9,762 nucleotides of DNA from Massilia sp. (GCA_028291845.1 JAQGNM010000012.1:1-9762), one strand, 5' to 3'. Counted from the first letter of the stretch, positions 1 through 6,116 are shown. A program made the numbers and translations. Notes: a model not told the origin generated them from the sequence alone.

Positions 1-339
1 GATGCCGGCCCGGCGCGCCGCCTCGGGCGTGGGCCCGGTGAGCGCCACCCCGTCCACTTCGACCGTCCCCTCGTCCGGCACGTACACGCCGTTGAGGATC
101 TTGAGGATGGTCGACTTGCCGGCGCCGTTACCGCCGAGCAGCGCATGAATTTCGCCGCGCCGGAAGCTCAGGTCGACGTCCTGCAGCGCGCGCACCCCGC
201 CGAAGGACTTCGACACGCCGGTCATGCGCACTGCGGCCGCCGCGGCGGCGCCGGCCGGGGTGGACGCAGCGGCGCCGGCCGTGGTGGACGCCGCGGCGCT
301 TGACGCAATCGCCGCGGCGCTGGTGCCGGCCAGGCTCAT
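1..339 (-). CDS. Sugar ABC transporter ATP-binding protein (N-terminal part, cut by window edge)
   Basis: This is the first 113 residues of an ATPase that should energise import of the sugar captured by the binding protein encoded two genes upstream. After an Ala-rich leader of about 38 residues the sequence becomes a normal ABC domain: MTGVSKSFGGVRAL, then the Walker A loop GGNGAGKST, then ILKILNGVYVPDEGTV. This is the style of the RbsA/MglA (carbohydrate uptake 2) ATPases, which usually have two fused ABC domains and about 500 residues; the rest lies outside the window. The start ATG at 339-337 overlaps the stop of the Gfo/Idh gene as ATGA, so translation is probably coupled. Two oddities are the repeat-built leader and a Gly where this family normally has Glu just before NGAGKST. 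An internal ATG at the MTGVSK position would give a conventional protein without the leader. Confidence 0.9.
   Translation of the reverse strand, partial: MSLAGTSAAAIASSAAASTTAGAAASTPAGAAAAAAVRMTGVSKSFGGVRALQDVDLSFRRGEIHALLGGNGAGKSTILKILNGVYVPDEGTVEVDGVALTGPTPEAARRAGI
245..292. repeat. 24-bp tandem duplication inside the ABC ATPase leader
   Basis: Two adjacent 24-bp copies (245-268 and 269-292) match at 22 of 24 positions, the differences being at 258/282 and 268/292. The unit is exactly eight codons, so the frame is kept. It encodes two near-identical Ala/Ser/Thr/Gly-rich octapeptides in the low-complexity leader of the ABC ATPase. It looks like a slippage or duplication product in very GC-rich DNA. 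Confidence 0.85.
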
Positions 340-1505
340 GATGCGATCTCGGTCCAGGCGCCGGTAACGGCCGAGGCCAGGATCGCTTCGGCAATCAGCT
401 CGGTCTGGAAGCCGTCGCGGAAGTTCGGCGACGGCTGCACGCCGTTGACGATCGCCGTGGCGAAGTCGAACAGTTCGATGATCTTAGTCTCGCCATAGCC
501 GATGCCGAGCGCGGGAATCGGCCACAGGCCGGCGCCGTACGGATGATTCGGGCCGGTGTAGACGGTACGGAAGCCGCGCGCGTCGGCCGGATCGTCGGCG
601 AACATCACCTGCAGCTCATCGCGGCGCTCGTAGTTGAACACGATCGAGCCCTTCTCGCCGTGGATCTCGAAGGTCAGGTAGTTGTTACGGCCGTAGGCAT
701 TGCGGGTCGCTTCGATCGAGCCGACCGCGCCGTTCTTGAAACGCATCATGGTGAGCATCTCGTCGTCGACGTCGACTGTCCCGCGCGGGCCGGCCACCTG
801 CTTCTGGGCCGCGCCCAGTTTGTCCACGCCGCCGGACTGCAGCGGGCGGGTCGGGATGTAGTTGTGCACCATCGCGTTGACGGCGCCGATCTCGCCGACC
901 AGGTAGCGCGCCAGGTCGACCACGTGGGTGCCGATGTCGCCCACGGTGCCGGAACCGGCGATCGACTTCTGGAAGCGCCAGGACAGCGGCGCATCCGGAT
1001 CGGCCGACCAATCCTGCAGGTAGGTGCCGCGGAAATTGAGCACGCGCCCGATGCGGCCTTCTTCGATGTACTTGCGCGCCAGGGCGACCGCCGGCGTACG
1101 CCGGTAGTTGAAGGCGACCATGTGGGTAACGCCGGCCGCCTCCACCGCATCGAGCATGGCGCGCGCTTCTTCGACCGTGCGCGCCAGCGGCTTTTCGCAG
1201 ATGACGTGCTTGCCGGCTTTGGCCGCGGCGATGGCGATCTCGGCATGGCTGTCGTTCGGCGTGACGATGTCGACGATGTCGATATCCGGACGGGCGATCA
1301 CGGCGCGCCAGTCGCTCGAGGCTTCCTCGAAGCCGAGGCGGCGGCGTCCTTCTTCAGCTTGCGCCTGGTTCAGGTCCACCAGCACCTTGCGCACCGGCAT
1401 GGCCGGCGCCGGCCAGAAAAACATCGGCATCGCCGCGTAGGCCAACGCGTGCGCCTTGCCCATGAAACCACCACCGATCATGGCGACATTGAGTGTCCTG
1501 GTCAT
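336..1505 (-). CDS. Gfo/Idh/MocA family NAD(P)-dependent oxidoreductase
   Basis: This is a 389-residue cytoplasmic sugar or cyclitol dehydrogenase of the glucose-fructose oxidoreductase/inositol dehydrogenase family. The N-terminal Rossmann fold opens with VAMIGGGFMGKAH (dinucleotide loop G11-G16). The family signature EKPLA lies at 104-108, with the likely catalytic Lys105. NYRR follows at 133-136, and the second catalytic motif GDIGTHVVD at 189-197 supplies Asp190 and His194. The C-terminal part has the LWPIPALGIGYGETK stretch common in members encoded beside sugar ABC transporters. Length is typical. The start ATG is preceded by AAGGAG at 1513-1518 with good spacing. It lies 48 bp after the binding-protein gene and overlaps the ABC ATPase start by 4 bp, so it is an operon member. 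Substrate cannot be inferred; myo-inositol-like or 3-keto-glycoside chemistry are possibilities. Confidence 0.93.
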   Translation of the reverse strand: MTRTLNVAMIGGGFMGKAHALAYAAMPMFFWPAPAMPVRKVLVDLNQAQAEEGRRRLGFEEASSDWRAVIARPDIDIVDIVTPNDSHAEIAIAAAKAGKHVICEKPLARTVEEARAMLDAVEAAGVTHMVAFNYRRTPAVALARKYIEEGRIGRVLNFRGTYLQDWSADPDAPLSWRFQKSIAGSGTVGDIGTHVVDLARYLVGEIGAVNAMVHNYIPTRPLQSGGVDKLGAAQKQVAGPRGTVDVDDEMLTMMRFKNGAVGSIEATRNAYGRNNYLTFEIHGEKGSIVFNYERRDELQVMFADDPADARGFRTVYTGPNHPYGAGLWPIPALGIGYGETKIIELFDFATAIVNGVQPSPNFRDGFQTELIAEAILASAVTGAWTEIAS

Positions 1506-1553
1506 GCTGTATCTCCTTTATTGCAATCGTTTGATGTGGTTCGTCTGATGCGC

Positions 1554-2690
1554 TTACTTCATGCTCTTGCGAACGTTGTCCGGCGCGTCGGTGTGGTAGA
1601 CCTGCTTCCACGCGGCCAGCACGTTGTCCCGGGTGGTCGGGATGATCGGCCAGGCCACGAAGGTCGGTGCCTTCTTGCCCAGCAGCGCATAGCCGGCCAG
1701 CATCGCTTCGGTCACGCCCTGGTCATACGGGCGCTGGGCCGACACGCCTTTGACGTAGCCGCCGCGCGCCATGTCGATGGCGACGTTCTGGCCCAGGTCG
1801 ACGGTCGTGATGATCAGCTTGTCGCGGCCGGCGGCGCGCGCTGCCGCGATCACGCCTTCGGCCGGCACATCCCAGACCGCCCAGATGGCCTTGAGGTTGC
1901 GGCGCGAGGTCAGCATCGCGCTGGCCGCCTTCTCGGCGTCGCCGACGAAGTCCGGTCCGCCGATGCCCTGCTCGGCGACGATCTTGACGTTCGGGTAGTT
2001 GTCGGCCATGGTCTTCTTGAAGCCCAGGTAACGCTGGCGGGTCTGGAAGAAGTCGGTCGCCGCGTGGAAGACCATGCCGACCTCGCCGCCGTTGGGGCCG
2101 AGGGCCTGGGCCATCAGGTGCGCCGAGGCGACCCCGTTGCCGTAGTCGTTCGGCGACACGTTGCTGAAGTAGTCGACGCCGGCAACCAGGCCTTTCGGGT
2201 CGTTGCCCATGAAGATGATTTTGACGCCCTGGCTGGCGGCCTTCTTGTAGGCAGCCTGCGTGGCGACCGGGTCGGTCGGCACCGAGACGATGATGTTCGG
2301 TTTTTGCACCAGCACGGTCTCGATGTCGGCCACCTGTTTTTCCGATTTGAAGCCGGCGTCGGTGACGGCGATGACCTCGATGCCCATCGTCTTGAACTGC
2401 GCCTTGAGTCCCTCCACCTGCGCGCGCGACCAGTCGTTGCCGCCGTAATGCATGACGATCGCCGCTTTTGCCTTCTTCGCCCGGATCTGCGCCAGCTCGG
2501 CGTTTGAGAGCGTGATGTCGGCCGCGGTCACCGGCTTTTCGCCGCCCGGACCCTGTGGCGGCAGCATCACCGCAACCTCCTTCAGCGCGACCGCCGGATC
2601 GATGGCCAAGGCCTGTCCTGCGGCGCCAAAGGCCAGCACCAGGGCGGCGCCCATGGCGGCGTGCTTGCGTGCGATGGTGAAGAATTTCAT
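1554..2690 (-). CDS. Sugar ABC transporter periplasmic substrate-binding protein
   Basis: This 378-residue secreted protein resembles ribose-type periplasmic binding proteins (Peripla_BP_4/type 1 fold). Residues 1-29 form a Sec signal peptide: basic start (MKFFTIARKH), an Ala/Leu/Gly-rich core and an ALA site before Ile30. It has no lipobox cysteine, so it should be soluble in the periplasm. The mature protein starts with a linker of roughly 40 residues before the first strand, KAAIVMHYGGNDWSRAQ. It then shows ribose-binding-like blocks such as ADIETVLVQKPNIIVSVPTDP, GVKIIFMGND and DLGQNVAIDMARGG. The start has a GGGGA ribosome-binding stretch close upstream. It delivers the substrate to the transporter whose ATPase begins at 339; the permease is presumably encoded just beyond the window. 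The ligand is unknown. Confidence 0.92.
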   Translation of the reverse strand: MKFFTIARKHAAMGAALVLAFGAAGQALAIDPAVALKEVAVMLPPQGPGGEKPVTAADITLSNAELAQIRAKKAKAAIVMHYGGNDWSRAQVEGLKAQFKTMGIEVIAVTDAGFKSEKQVADIETVLVQKPNIIVSVPTDPVATQAAYKKAASQGVKIIFMGNDPKGLVAGVDYFSNVSPNDYGNGVASAHLMAQALGPNGGEVGMVFHAATDFFQTRQRYLGFKKTMADNYPNVKIVAEQGIGGPDFVGDAEKAASAMLTSRRNLKAIWAVWDVPAEGVIAAARAAGRDKLIITTVDLGQNVAIDMARGGYVKGVSAQRPYDQGVTEAMLAGYALLGKKAPTFVAWPIIPTTRDNVLAAWKQVYHTDAPDNVRKSMK

Positions 2691-2798
2691 AGTGGTGTCC
2701 CCTTAGTTATATGTAGTGAGTGGGTTGCTTGCAGAGTTACAGGCCATACCGTTGCGCATACCCGGTTCAGGGACGCCAGCGGCATGGGAACGACAGCG
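2691..2798. other. Intergenic spacer between binding-protein and dehydrogenase genes
   Basis: A 108-bp spacer within the minus-strand operon. The arms 2744-2751 and 2780-2787 can pair over 8 bp (one G-U wobble when read as minus-strand RNA) with a 28-nt loop, so a weak RNA structure is possible. I see no T-run terminator. A TATAAC hexamer lies only about 15 nt before the start codon, too close to act as a normal promoter for the binding-protein gene. The larger gap may mark a point of RNA processing before the abundant binding protein; that is inference. Confidence 0.3.
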
Positions 2799-3821
2799 TT
2801 ACATGACAAATACGGCTTTCTCGGTCTTGCGTTCGTCAAACAGGCGGAACGCTTCGGGCGCCTCATCGAGGCTGAAGGTATGGGTCGCCAGGATGCCGAG
2901 GTCGATCTTTTTTTCCATCAGGACGTCGGCAATCTCGGCATACTCGGCGATGCCGAAATACCAGGAGCCCATCAAGGTGATTTGTTTGCGGATCAGCTGC
3001 TCGCTCGGGCGGATCGTGGTTTCGCGCGACTCGCCCACGAACGCCACCTTGGCGAACGGGCGCACCGCGTCCAGCGCCATGTTCTGGCCAGCGGGATTGC
3101 CCGAGCAGTCGATCGCGGCACTGAGCCCGTCGCCATGCGAAAACTCCTTCAATGCCGCCAGCGTAGCGGGGTCCTGCGGATCGAGCGCCAGGTCGGCGCC
3201 GATGCGCAGCGCGAATTCGCGCCGCTCCGCGATCGGATCGAGGGCCACCACGCGCGCGCCGAGCGCCTTGGCTGCCAGGATGCCGCTCGAACCCATCGGA
3301 CCCATGCCCCAGATGCCCACCGTGGAAGAGCCGGACAGCTCGAGCTTCTTGCATGCGCTGTAGAGCGTGCCAAAGGCATCGGTCGAGATCGCCGCGGCGA
3401 CGAAGGACATGTTGTCCGGGATGCGCAGGCAGTTACGCTCCGGCACGACCAAATAGTTGGCGTTGCCGCCGTCGGCAGTGAAACCGATGTAGCGCGTGGT
3501 CGGGCACAGGTGGAAGATACCGCGGCGGCAGGCAGGGCAAGTGCCGCAGCCGAGCGCCAGGTGGACCGCGACACGGTCGCCGGCCCGGAAGGTCGACACC
3601 CCGGCGCCGACTTCTTCGACGAAACCGGCCGGCTCGTGTCCGGCGATGCACTTGCCGGCGGCAACGCCTGGGAGTACCGCGTTACCGTAGTACAAGCTCA
3701 TATCGCTACGGCAGATGCAGGATGCCTTGACTGCCACCAATACTTCGCCCACGCCCGGCTTGGGAGGGTCGAGCTCGCGGACGTCGACTTGCTTATTTCC
3801 TGGCAAAAATACGGCTTTCAT
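2799..3821 (-). CDS. Zinc-dependent medium-chain alcohol/polyol dehydrogenase
   Basis: A 340-residue MDR-family dehydrogenase, expected to oxidise a secondary alcohol (polyol or sugar) with NAD(P). The GroES-like catalytic domain has Cys37 (CRSD), the GHE motif His62-Glu63, and Asp148 in the usual third-ligand position. A structural zinc lobe is intact, with Cys92, Cys95, Cys98 and Cys106. The Rossmann domain has GMGPMG at 172-177 and an acidic residue after the second strand (VVALDP), which favours NAD over NADP. It resembles sorbitol/threonine dehydrogenase-like proteins in operons with sugar ABC transporters. I chose ATG 3821-3819 because AAGGA lies about 8 nt upstream and MKAVFLPG is a typical family start. 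An in-frame start at 3863 would add 14 unconserved residues running through an inverted repeat. It follows the isomerase gene after 130 bp. Confidence 0.93.
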   Translation of the reverse strand: MKAVFLPGNKQVDVRELDPPKPGVGEVLVAVKASCICRSDMSLYYGNAVLPGVAAGKCIAGHEPAGFVEEVGAGVSTFRAGDRVAVHLALGCGTCPACRRGIFHLCPTTRYIGFTADGGNANYLVVPERNCLRIPDNMSFVAAAISTDAFGTLYSACKKLELSGSSTVGIWGMGPMGSSGILAAKALGARVVALDPIAERREFALRIGADLALDPQDPATLAALKEFSHGDGLSAAIDCSGNPAGQNMALDAVRPFAKVAFVGESRETTIRPSEQLIRKQITLMGSWYFGIAEYAEIADVLMEKKIDLGILATHTFSLDEAPEAFRLFDERKTEKAVFVM

Positions 3822-3837
3822 GAGATATCCTTGTTCT

Positions 3838-3868
3838 CGTGTTGACACGCGCCGGATGCGCACCGGCG
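3838..3868. promoter_or_regulatory. Inverted repeats just upstream of the dehydrogenase gene
   Basis: Two small symmetric elements sit directly before the dehydrogenase ribosome-binding site. One is the 12-bp CGTGTTGACACG at 3838-3849 (5-bp arms, 2-bp centre). The other is a hairpin at 3850-3868 with CGCCGG/CCGGCG arms and a 7-nt loop. They could form RNA structure in the intergenic leader or serve as a protein site. No matching promoter was recognised, so the function is open. Confidence 0.35.
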
Positions 3869-3920
3869 ATCGCGGTCCTGCCTGCGTACGGGCACGGATC
3901 CATGAATGTGTAGGTCGAAT

Positions 3921-3939
3921 GCACCGGCACTGCCGGTGC
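3921..3939 (-). terminator. Strong hairpin after the isomerase gene (attenuator or mRNA-stabilising structure)
   Basis: A perfect inverted repeat, GCACCGGCA / TGCCGGTGC, with 9-bp arms around one central base. It folds as an 8-bp GC-rich stem with a 3-nt loop. It begins 12 nt after the isomerase stop codon on the minus strand. It is not followed by a T-run, so it is probably not a full intrinsic terminator. Inside an operon it could cause partial termination or protect the upstream mRNA, giving different expression of isomerase and downstream genes. Confidence 0.5.
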
Positions 3940-3951
3940 GGGCGACAGGGA

Positions 3952-4788
3952 TCAGCCCTGCTGCTGGCCTTCGAAGCCGCGGAAGAATTCGCGGGTACGC
4001 TTGGCGCCGGCCAGGGGATCGTCCCATTCGTCCAGCTCGGCGGCGATCCAGCCTTCGAAGCCGAGATCCTTGAGCGTGGTGAGAATCGCGCGGGTGTCGA
4101 GGTCGCCCTCGTCGAGCGGCGTGAAGCGGAACGGCTCGCGCTGCCAGCCCTTCATGTGTACGTAGGTAATGCGGTCGCGCAGTTCCGTGATCAAAGCCGG
4201 TACGTCGGCACCACCTGCGGCCAGATGGGCGGTGTCGGGGCAGAACCCGATTTCCGTTTGCGCGAAAACGTCGCGCACCTGCGCCGGCGTTTCCACCATC
4301 GTCGAGAGGTGCGGATGGTAATGCGCGGACAGGCCATGCTTGCGGGCCAAAGCGGCTACCTTGTCGAGCGCGGCGCCGAGCAAGGCGCTATCGCCCGGGG
4401 CGATGCCGGCGGCGCGTTGCGCACCGCCGCCGACCACCAGGTACAGACCGCCCGCCTCCGCGGTGGCGGCGGCAACCCGTTCAAGCCGGGCCAGCTCTTC
4501 AGCCAGCATGTCGGGAAAGATGAAATTGCAACCGCTGTAGGCGGCGACGAACTGCAGGCCCGCACGGTCGAGCAGCTGGCGCAAGGTCGACATGCGGCCC
4601 TGGTAGTCCAGCAGGTTGCCGTCGAACATTTCGATGCCGCTGAAGCCGGCGGATGCGATCTCGTCGATCGCCCGTGCCATATCGGCGTAGGTGCGGTAGG
4701 TAAGGCGCGAAATCGAGGTGACGCCGACGGCGTCACCGCCCATCGGGCCCCAGCAGTTGGCCTGGTAGGCAAGTTTCCAGTTACTCAT
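3952..4788 (-). CDS. Sugar phosphate isomerase/epimerase family protein (xylose isomerase-like TIM barrel)
   Basis: A 278-residue cytoplasmic TIM-barrel protein of the AP endonuclease 2/xylose isomerase-like family, which includes IolE-, IolI- and hydroxypyruvate isomerase-type enzymes. Divalent-metal and catalytic positions are visible in order: Glu53 in GIEMFDG, His156-Tyr-His158 in HYHPH, Asp185 and His188 in CPDTAHL, His211 in YVHMKGW and Glu251 in AAELDEW. The C-terminal LDEGDLDTRAIL and DLGFEGW stretches are characteristic. I chose ATG 4788-4786 because GGAG lies 9 nt upstream. An ATG at 4803 would add METHI and has no ribosome-binding site, since the GGAG lies inside it. It is the first gene after the operator-bearing promoter at 4893-4921, with a leader of about 97 nt. 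Likely role: isomerising or epimerising an oxidised sugar or cyclitol intermediate; the substrate is unknown. Confidence 0.9.
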   Translation of the reverse strand: MSNWKLAYQANCWGPMGGDAVGVTSISRLTYRTYADMARAIDEIASAGFSGIEMFDGNLLDYQGRMSTLRQLLDRAGLQFVAAYSGCNFIFPDMLAEELARLERVAAATAEAGGLYLVVGGGAQRAAGIAPGDSALLGAALDKVAALARKHGLSAHYHPHLSTMVETPAQVRDVFAQTEIGFCPDTAHLAAGGADVPALITELRDRITYVHMKGWQREPFRFTPLDEGDLDTRAILTTLKDLGFEGWIAAELDEWDDPLAGAKRTREFFRGFEGQQQG

Positions 4789-4863
4789 GATGTGTGTCTC
4801 CATTATTTTTTTGATATGTGCTCGGGTCGGTGCGGGTCTTCTGCCAACTGCCGACGGGTCTCT

Positions 4864-4875
4864 GTAATCGTTTTC
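4864..4875. promoter_or_regulatory. Secondary LacI-type operator (imperfect)
   Basis: GTAATCGTTTTC matches the perfect operator at 4896-4907 at 10 of 12 positions and shares its central CG. On the minus strand it reads GAAAACGATTAC, a common LacI/GalR half-site combination. The centres of the two sites are 32 bp apart, about three helical turns, so both face the same side of the DNA. It lies just downstream of the predicted transcription start, around +16, where a bound repressor would block clearance or bind cooperatively with the first site. Confidence 0.65.
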
Positions 4876-4892
4876 ATGCTTGCTTGAACACG

Positions 4893-4921
4893 AATGTAAT
4901 CGATTACTTTTTTCAAGTCAA
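4893..4921 (-). promoter_or_regulatory. Sigma-70-type promoter of the sugar operon
   Basis: Read on the minus strand: a -35 box TTGACT at 4921-4916, a 17-bp spacer, and a -10 box TACATT at 4898-4893 (4 of 6 to TATAAT). Transcription would start near 4885 and run into the isomerase gene at 4788. The region is clearly more AT-rich than the genes around it. The primary operator occupies the spacer and part of the -10 box, a classic place for repression. The match is by eye; no start site is known. Confidence 0.65.
4896..4907. promoter_or_regulatory. Primary LacI/GalR-family operator (perfect palindrome)
   Basis: GTAATCGATTAC is a perfect 12-bp palindrome with the central CG step that LacI/GalR-family regulators typically require. 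It lies between and partly over the -10 and -35 boxes of the operon promoter, so a bound repressor would exclude RNA polymerase. The regulator itself is not in this window; in sugar operons it is usually encoded nearby and releases DNA on binding the sugar or a pathway intermediate. Confidence 0.75.
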
Positions 4922-4937
4922 GCGACTGTTTTGACAT

Positions 4938-5280
4938 TTCGTTACTCCTGGACCGAGGTCGCAGTAGGCACCTGGGCACCGGATCGGACCGATGTGACGA
5001 ATTAGCAACATGCACGAAGACAGCGAAAGCTTGTTTCGCAACCAGAAACACGGTGCCGTCAGCGCATTCGGGCACATGGCGAACAACCAAGGGTAAAGAA
5101 CATTGACATACCTAGAGTACTAAAAATCAACTTGTCGACGTGTTAAGATAAACCTACGGTTAAAGTAAAAAGTTGACCCTTACTTTCAAAAGCAGCCAAG
5201 CAAATCCGCCCCCCAGCTTGCCGCCCCCCAGATTGCCTTTTGCGTTCATCGCGTACCCGCTCCCATCGATATTTTTCAAT
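4938..5280. other. Gene-free stretch between the sugar operon promoter and the first Crp/Fnr-type gene
   Basis: 343 bp without a convincing protein gene. The frames that stay open here give compositionally odd peptides with no family resemblance. The part around 5095-5175 is markedly AT-rich. It contains a consensus TTGACA at 5103-5108 on the plus strand, but no good -10 box follows at the right distance, and a TAAGAT hexamer at 5143-5148 has no clear partner. The promoter of the regulator at 5281 probably lies here, but I cannot place it. A 15-bp tandem repeat sits at 5206-5235. Confidence 0.4.
5206..5235. repeat. 15-bp tandem duplication upstream of the first Crp/Fnr-type gene
   Basis: Two adjacent copies, CCGCCCCCCAGCTTG and CCGCCCCCCAGATTG, differ at one base. 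The unit is five codons long and in frame with the downstream regulator, as PPPSL PPPRL. That frame could be entered only from a TTG at 5173 with no ribosome-binding site. I treat the repeat as part of the untranslated leader; its C-run could also make this region prone to sequencing or replication slippage. Confidence 0.8.
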
Positions 5281-6015
5281 ATGAAAACTCTCCACTCGCG
5301 CGGCCAAAATTATTTGCTGTCCGAGTTGTACGCCGTCGAGCTCGATCGCTTGGCGCCTTACCTGGTACCGGCATTGCTGACACGTGGCGACGTGTTGTAC
5401 CAGCCCGATGGCGCGATGGAATATGTGTATTTTCCGACCACCACCGTTGTGTCCATCGACGCGACCCTGGCTGACGGCAACACCGTCGAACTGGCCAGTA
5501 TCGGCAACGAGGGCGTGGTCGGCATCCCGGTATTTTTGGGCGGCGCCAGCTCGCCGAATCGGGCGATTGTCCGCATCACCGGGCGCTGTTACCGGATCGA
5601 GGCTGCGCGCCTGCTCGACGAGTTCTATCGCCAGGGCCCGCTGCTGCGCCTGTTGTTGCGCTATGCACAGGCGATGATGTCGCAGCTGGGCCAGCGGGTG
5701 GTGTGCAACGGCCACCATTCCGCAGAGCAGCGCCTGTGCACCTTCATTTTGCAGATGATGGATCGCACCGTCGCGCTTGAATTTGCCATCACGCACGAGG
5801 AAATGGGCCACCTGCTGGGGGTGCGCCGCGAGACCGTGACCGAGGCCGCCATTCATCTGCAGGAGCTGGGGCTGATCAAGTACCGGCGCGGCCATTTCAC
5901 CGTGCTCAAACGGGGCGGCATCGCCGAGCGTTGCTGCGAGTGCTACCAGATCATCAGCGACGAAAGTTCGCGCCTGCAGCCCAACCGCCTGCTTCAAGCG
6001 CCCGTGCCGCAGTAG
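5281..6015 (+). CDS. Crp/Fnr-family transcriptional regulator (copy 1)
   Basis: A 244-residue cytoplasmic regulator. Residues about 20-115 form a cyclic-nucleotide-binding-like beta barrel (RGDVLYQPDG, YVYFPTTTVVS, IGNEGVVGIPVFLGG, NRAIVRITG). A dimerisation helix with RLLLRYAQ follows, then a winged helix-turn-helix at about 170-206 (HEEMGHLLGVRRETVTEAA, LGLIKYRRGHF). The phosphate-binding cassette is not that of cAMP-binding CRP, and there is no N-terminal cysteine cluster as in FNR, so the ligand is unknown. The C-terminus has ERCCECY, partly shared with copy 2 at 7343. I chose ATG 5281 because MKTLHSRGQNYLL aligns directly with the start of copy 2; no clear ribosome-binding site precedes it. 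An upstream TTG at 5173 would add a Pro-rich extension I do not believe. A stress gene follows about 100 bp downstream on the same strand. Confidence 0.9.
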   Translation: MKTLHSRGQNYLLSELYAVELDRLAPYLVPALLTRGDVLYQPDGAMEYVYFPTTTVVSIDATLADGNTVELASIGNEGVVGIPVFLGGASSPNRAIVRITGRCYRIEAARLLDEFYRQGPLLRLLLRYAQAMMSQLGQRVVCNGHHSAEQRLCTFILQMMDRTVALEFAITHEEMGHLLGVRRETVTEAAIHLQELGLIKYRRGHFTVLKRGGIAERCCECYQIISDESSRLQPNRLLQAPVPQ

Positions 6016-6084
6016 GCCGCGCGCCGCCAAAGCGCGCAAGCACACAGTCGCCCGCCGGCAAGGCCGGTACTGTCACTGGCAGAC

Positions 6085-6100
6085 CACGCCGCTCGGCGTG
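6085..6100. promoter_or_regulatory. Inverted repeat before the universal stress protein gene
   Basis: CACGCCG, two bases, then CGGCGTG: a perfect 7-bp-arm inverted repeat ending 16 bp before the start codon and directly preceding the GGAG ribosome-binding site. As RNA it would be a 6-bp stem with a 4-nt loop near the translation start. As DNA it could be a regulator site. No T-run follows, so it is not a terminator for the upstream regulator gene. Confidence 0.4.
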
Positions 6101-6116
6101 ACAACCGGAGACTTCC

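Noticed and set aside
543..2507. Very long plus-strand open frame (654 codons) antisense to the Gfo/Idh and binding-protein genes
   Set aside because: It spans two well-recognised minus-strand genes and their intergenic gap; the translation is Arg/His/Val/Asp-rich with no family resemblance, as expected from the reverse strand of GC-rich codons.
2661..3845. Plus-strand open frame of 394 codons opposite the dehydrogenase gene
   Set aside because: It is antisense to a dehydrogenase with all catalytic and zinc-binding motifs in place, and its own translation shows no recognisable domain.
3822..3863. Earlier start of the zinc dehydrogenase, adding 14 residues
   Set aside because: The internal ATG at 3821 has a well-placed AAGGA and gives the usual family N-terminus; the extra residues are Arg-rich and run through inverted repeats.
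3715..4887. Plus-strand open frame of 390 codons opposite the isomerase gene
   Set aside because: It is a mirror of a clear TIM-barrel gene and runs through the operator region; no motif supports it.
4938..5090. Upstream extension of the 44-codon frame to a 95-residue protein
   Set aside because: The extension has no ribosome-binding site at its start, no recognisable domain, and lies in the regulatory region of the operon.
5173..5280. N-terminal Pro-rich extension of the first Crp/Fnr-type regulator from a TTG codon
   Set aside because: There is no ribosome-binding site, the segment is a 15-bp repeat plus low-complexity sequence, and the paralogue starts exactly where ATG 5281 does.
6016..6050. 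Terminator after the first Crp/Fnr-type gene
   Set aside because: A GCGCGC pair could form a short stem with a 7-nt loop, but there is no T-run and the sequence is simply GC-rich.
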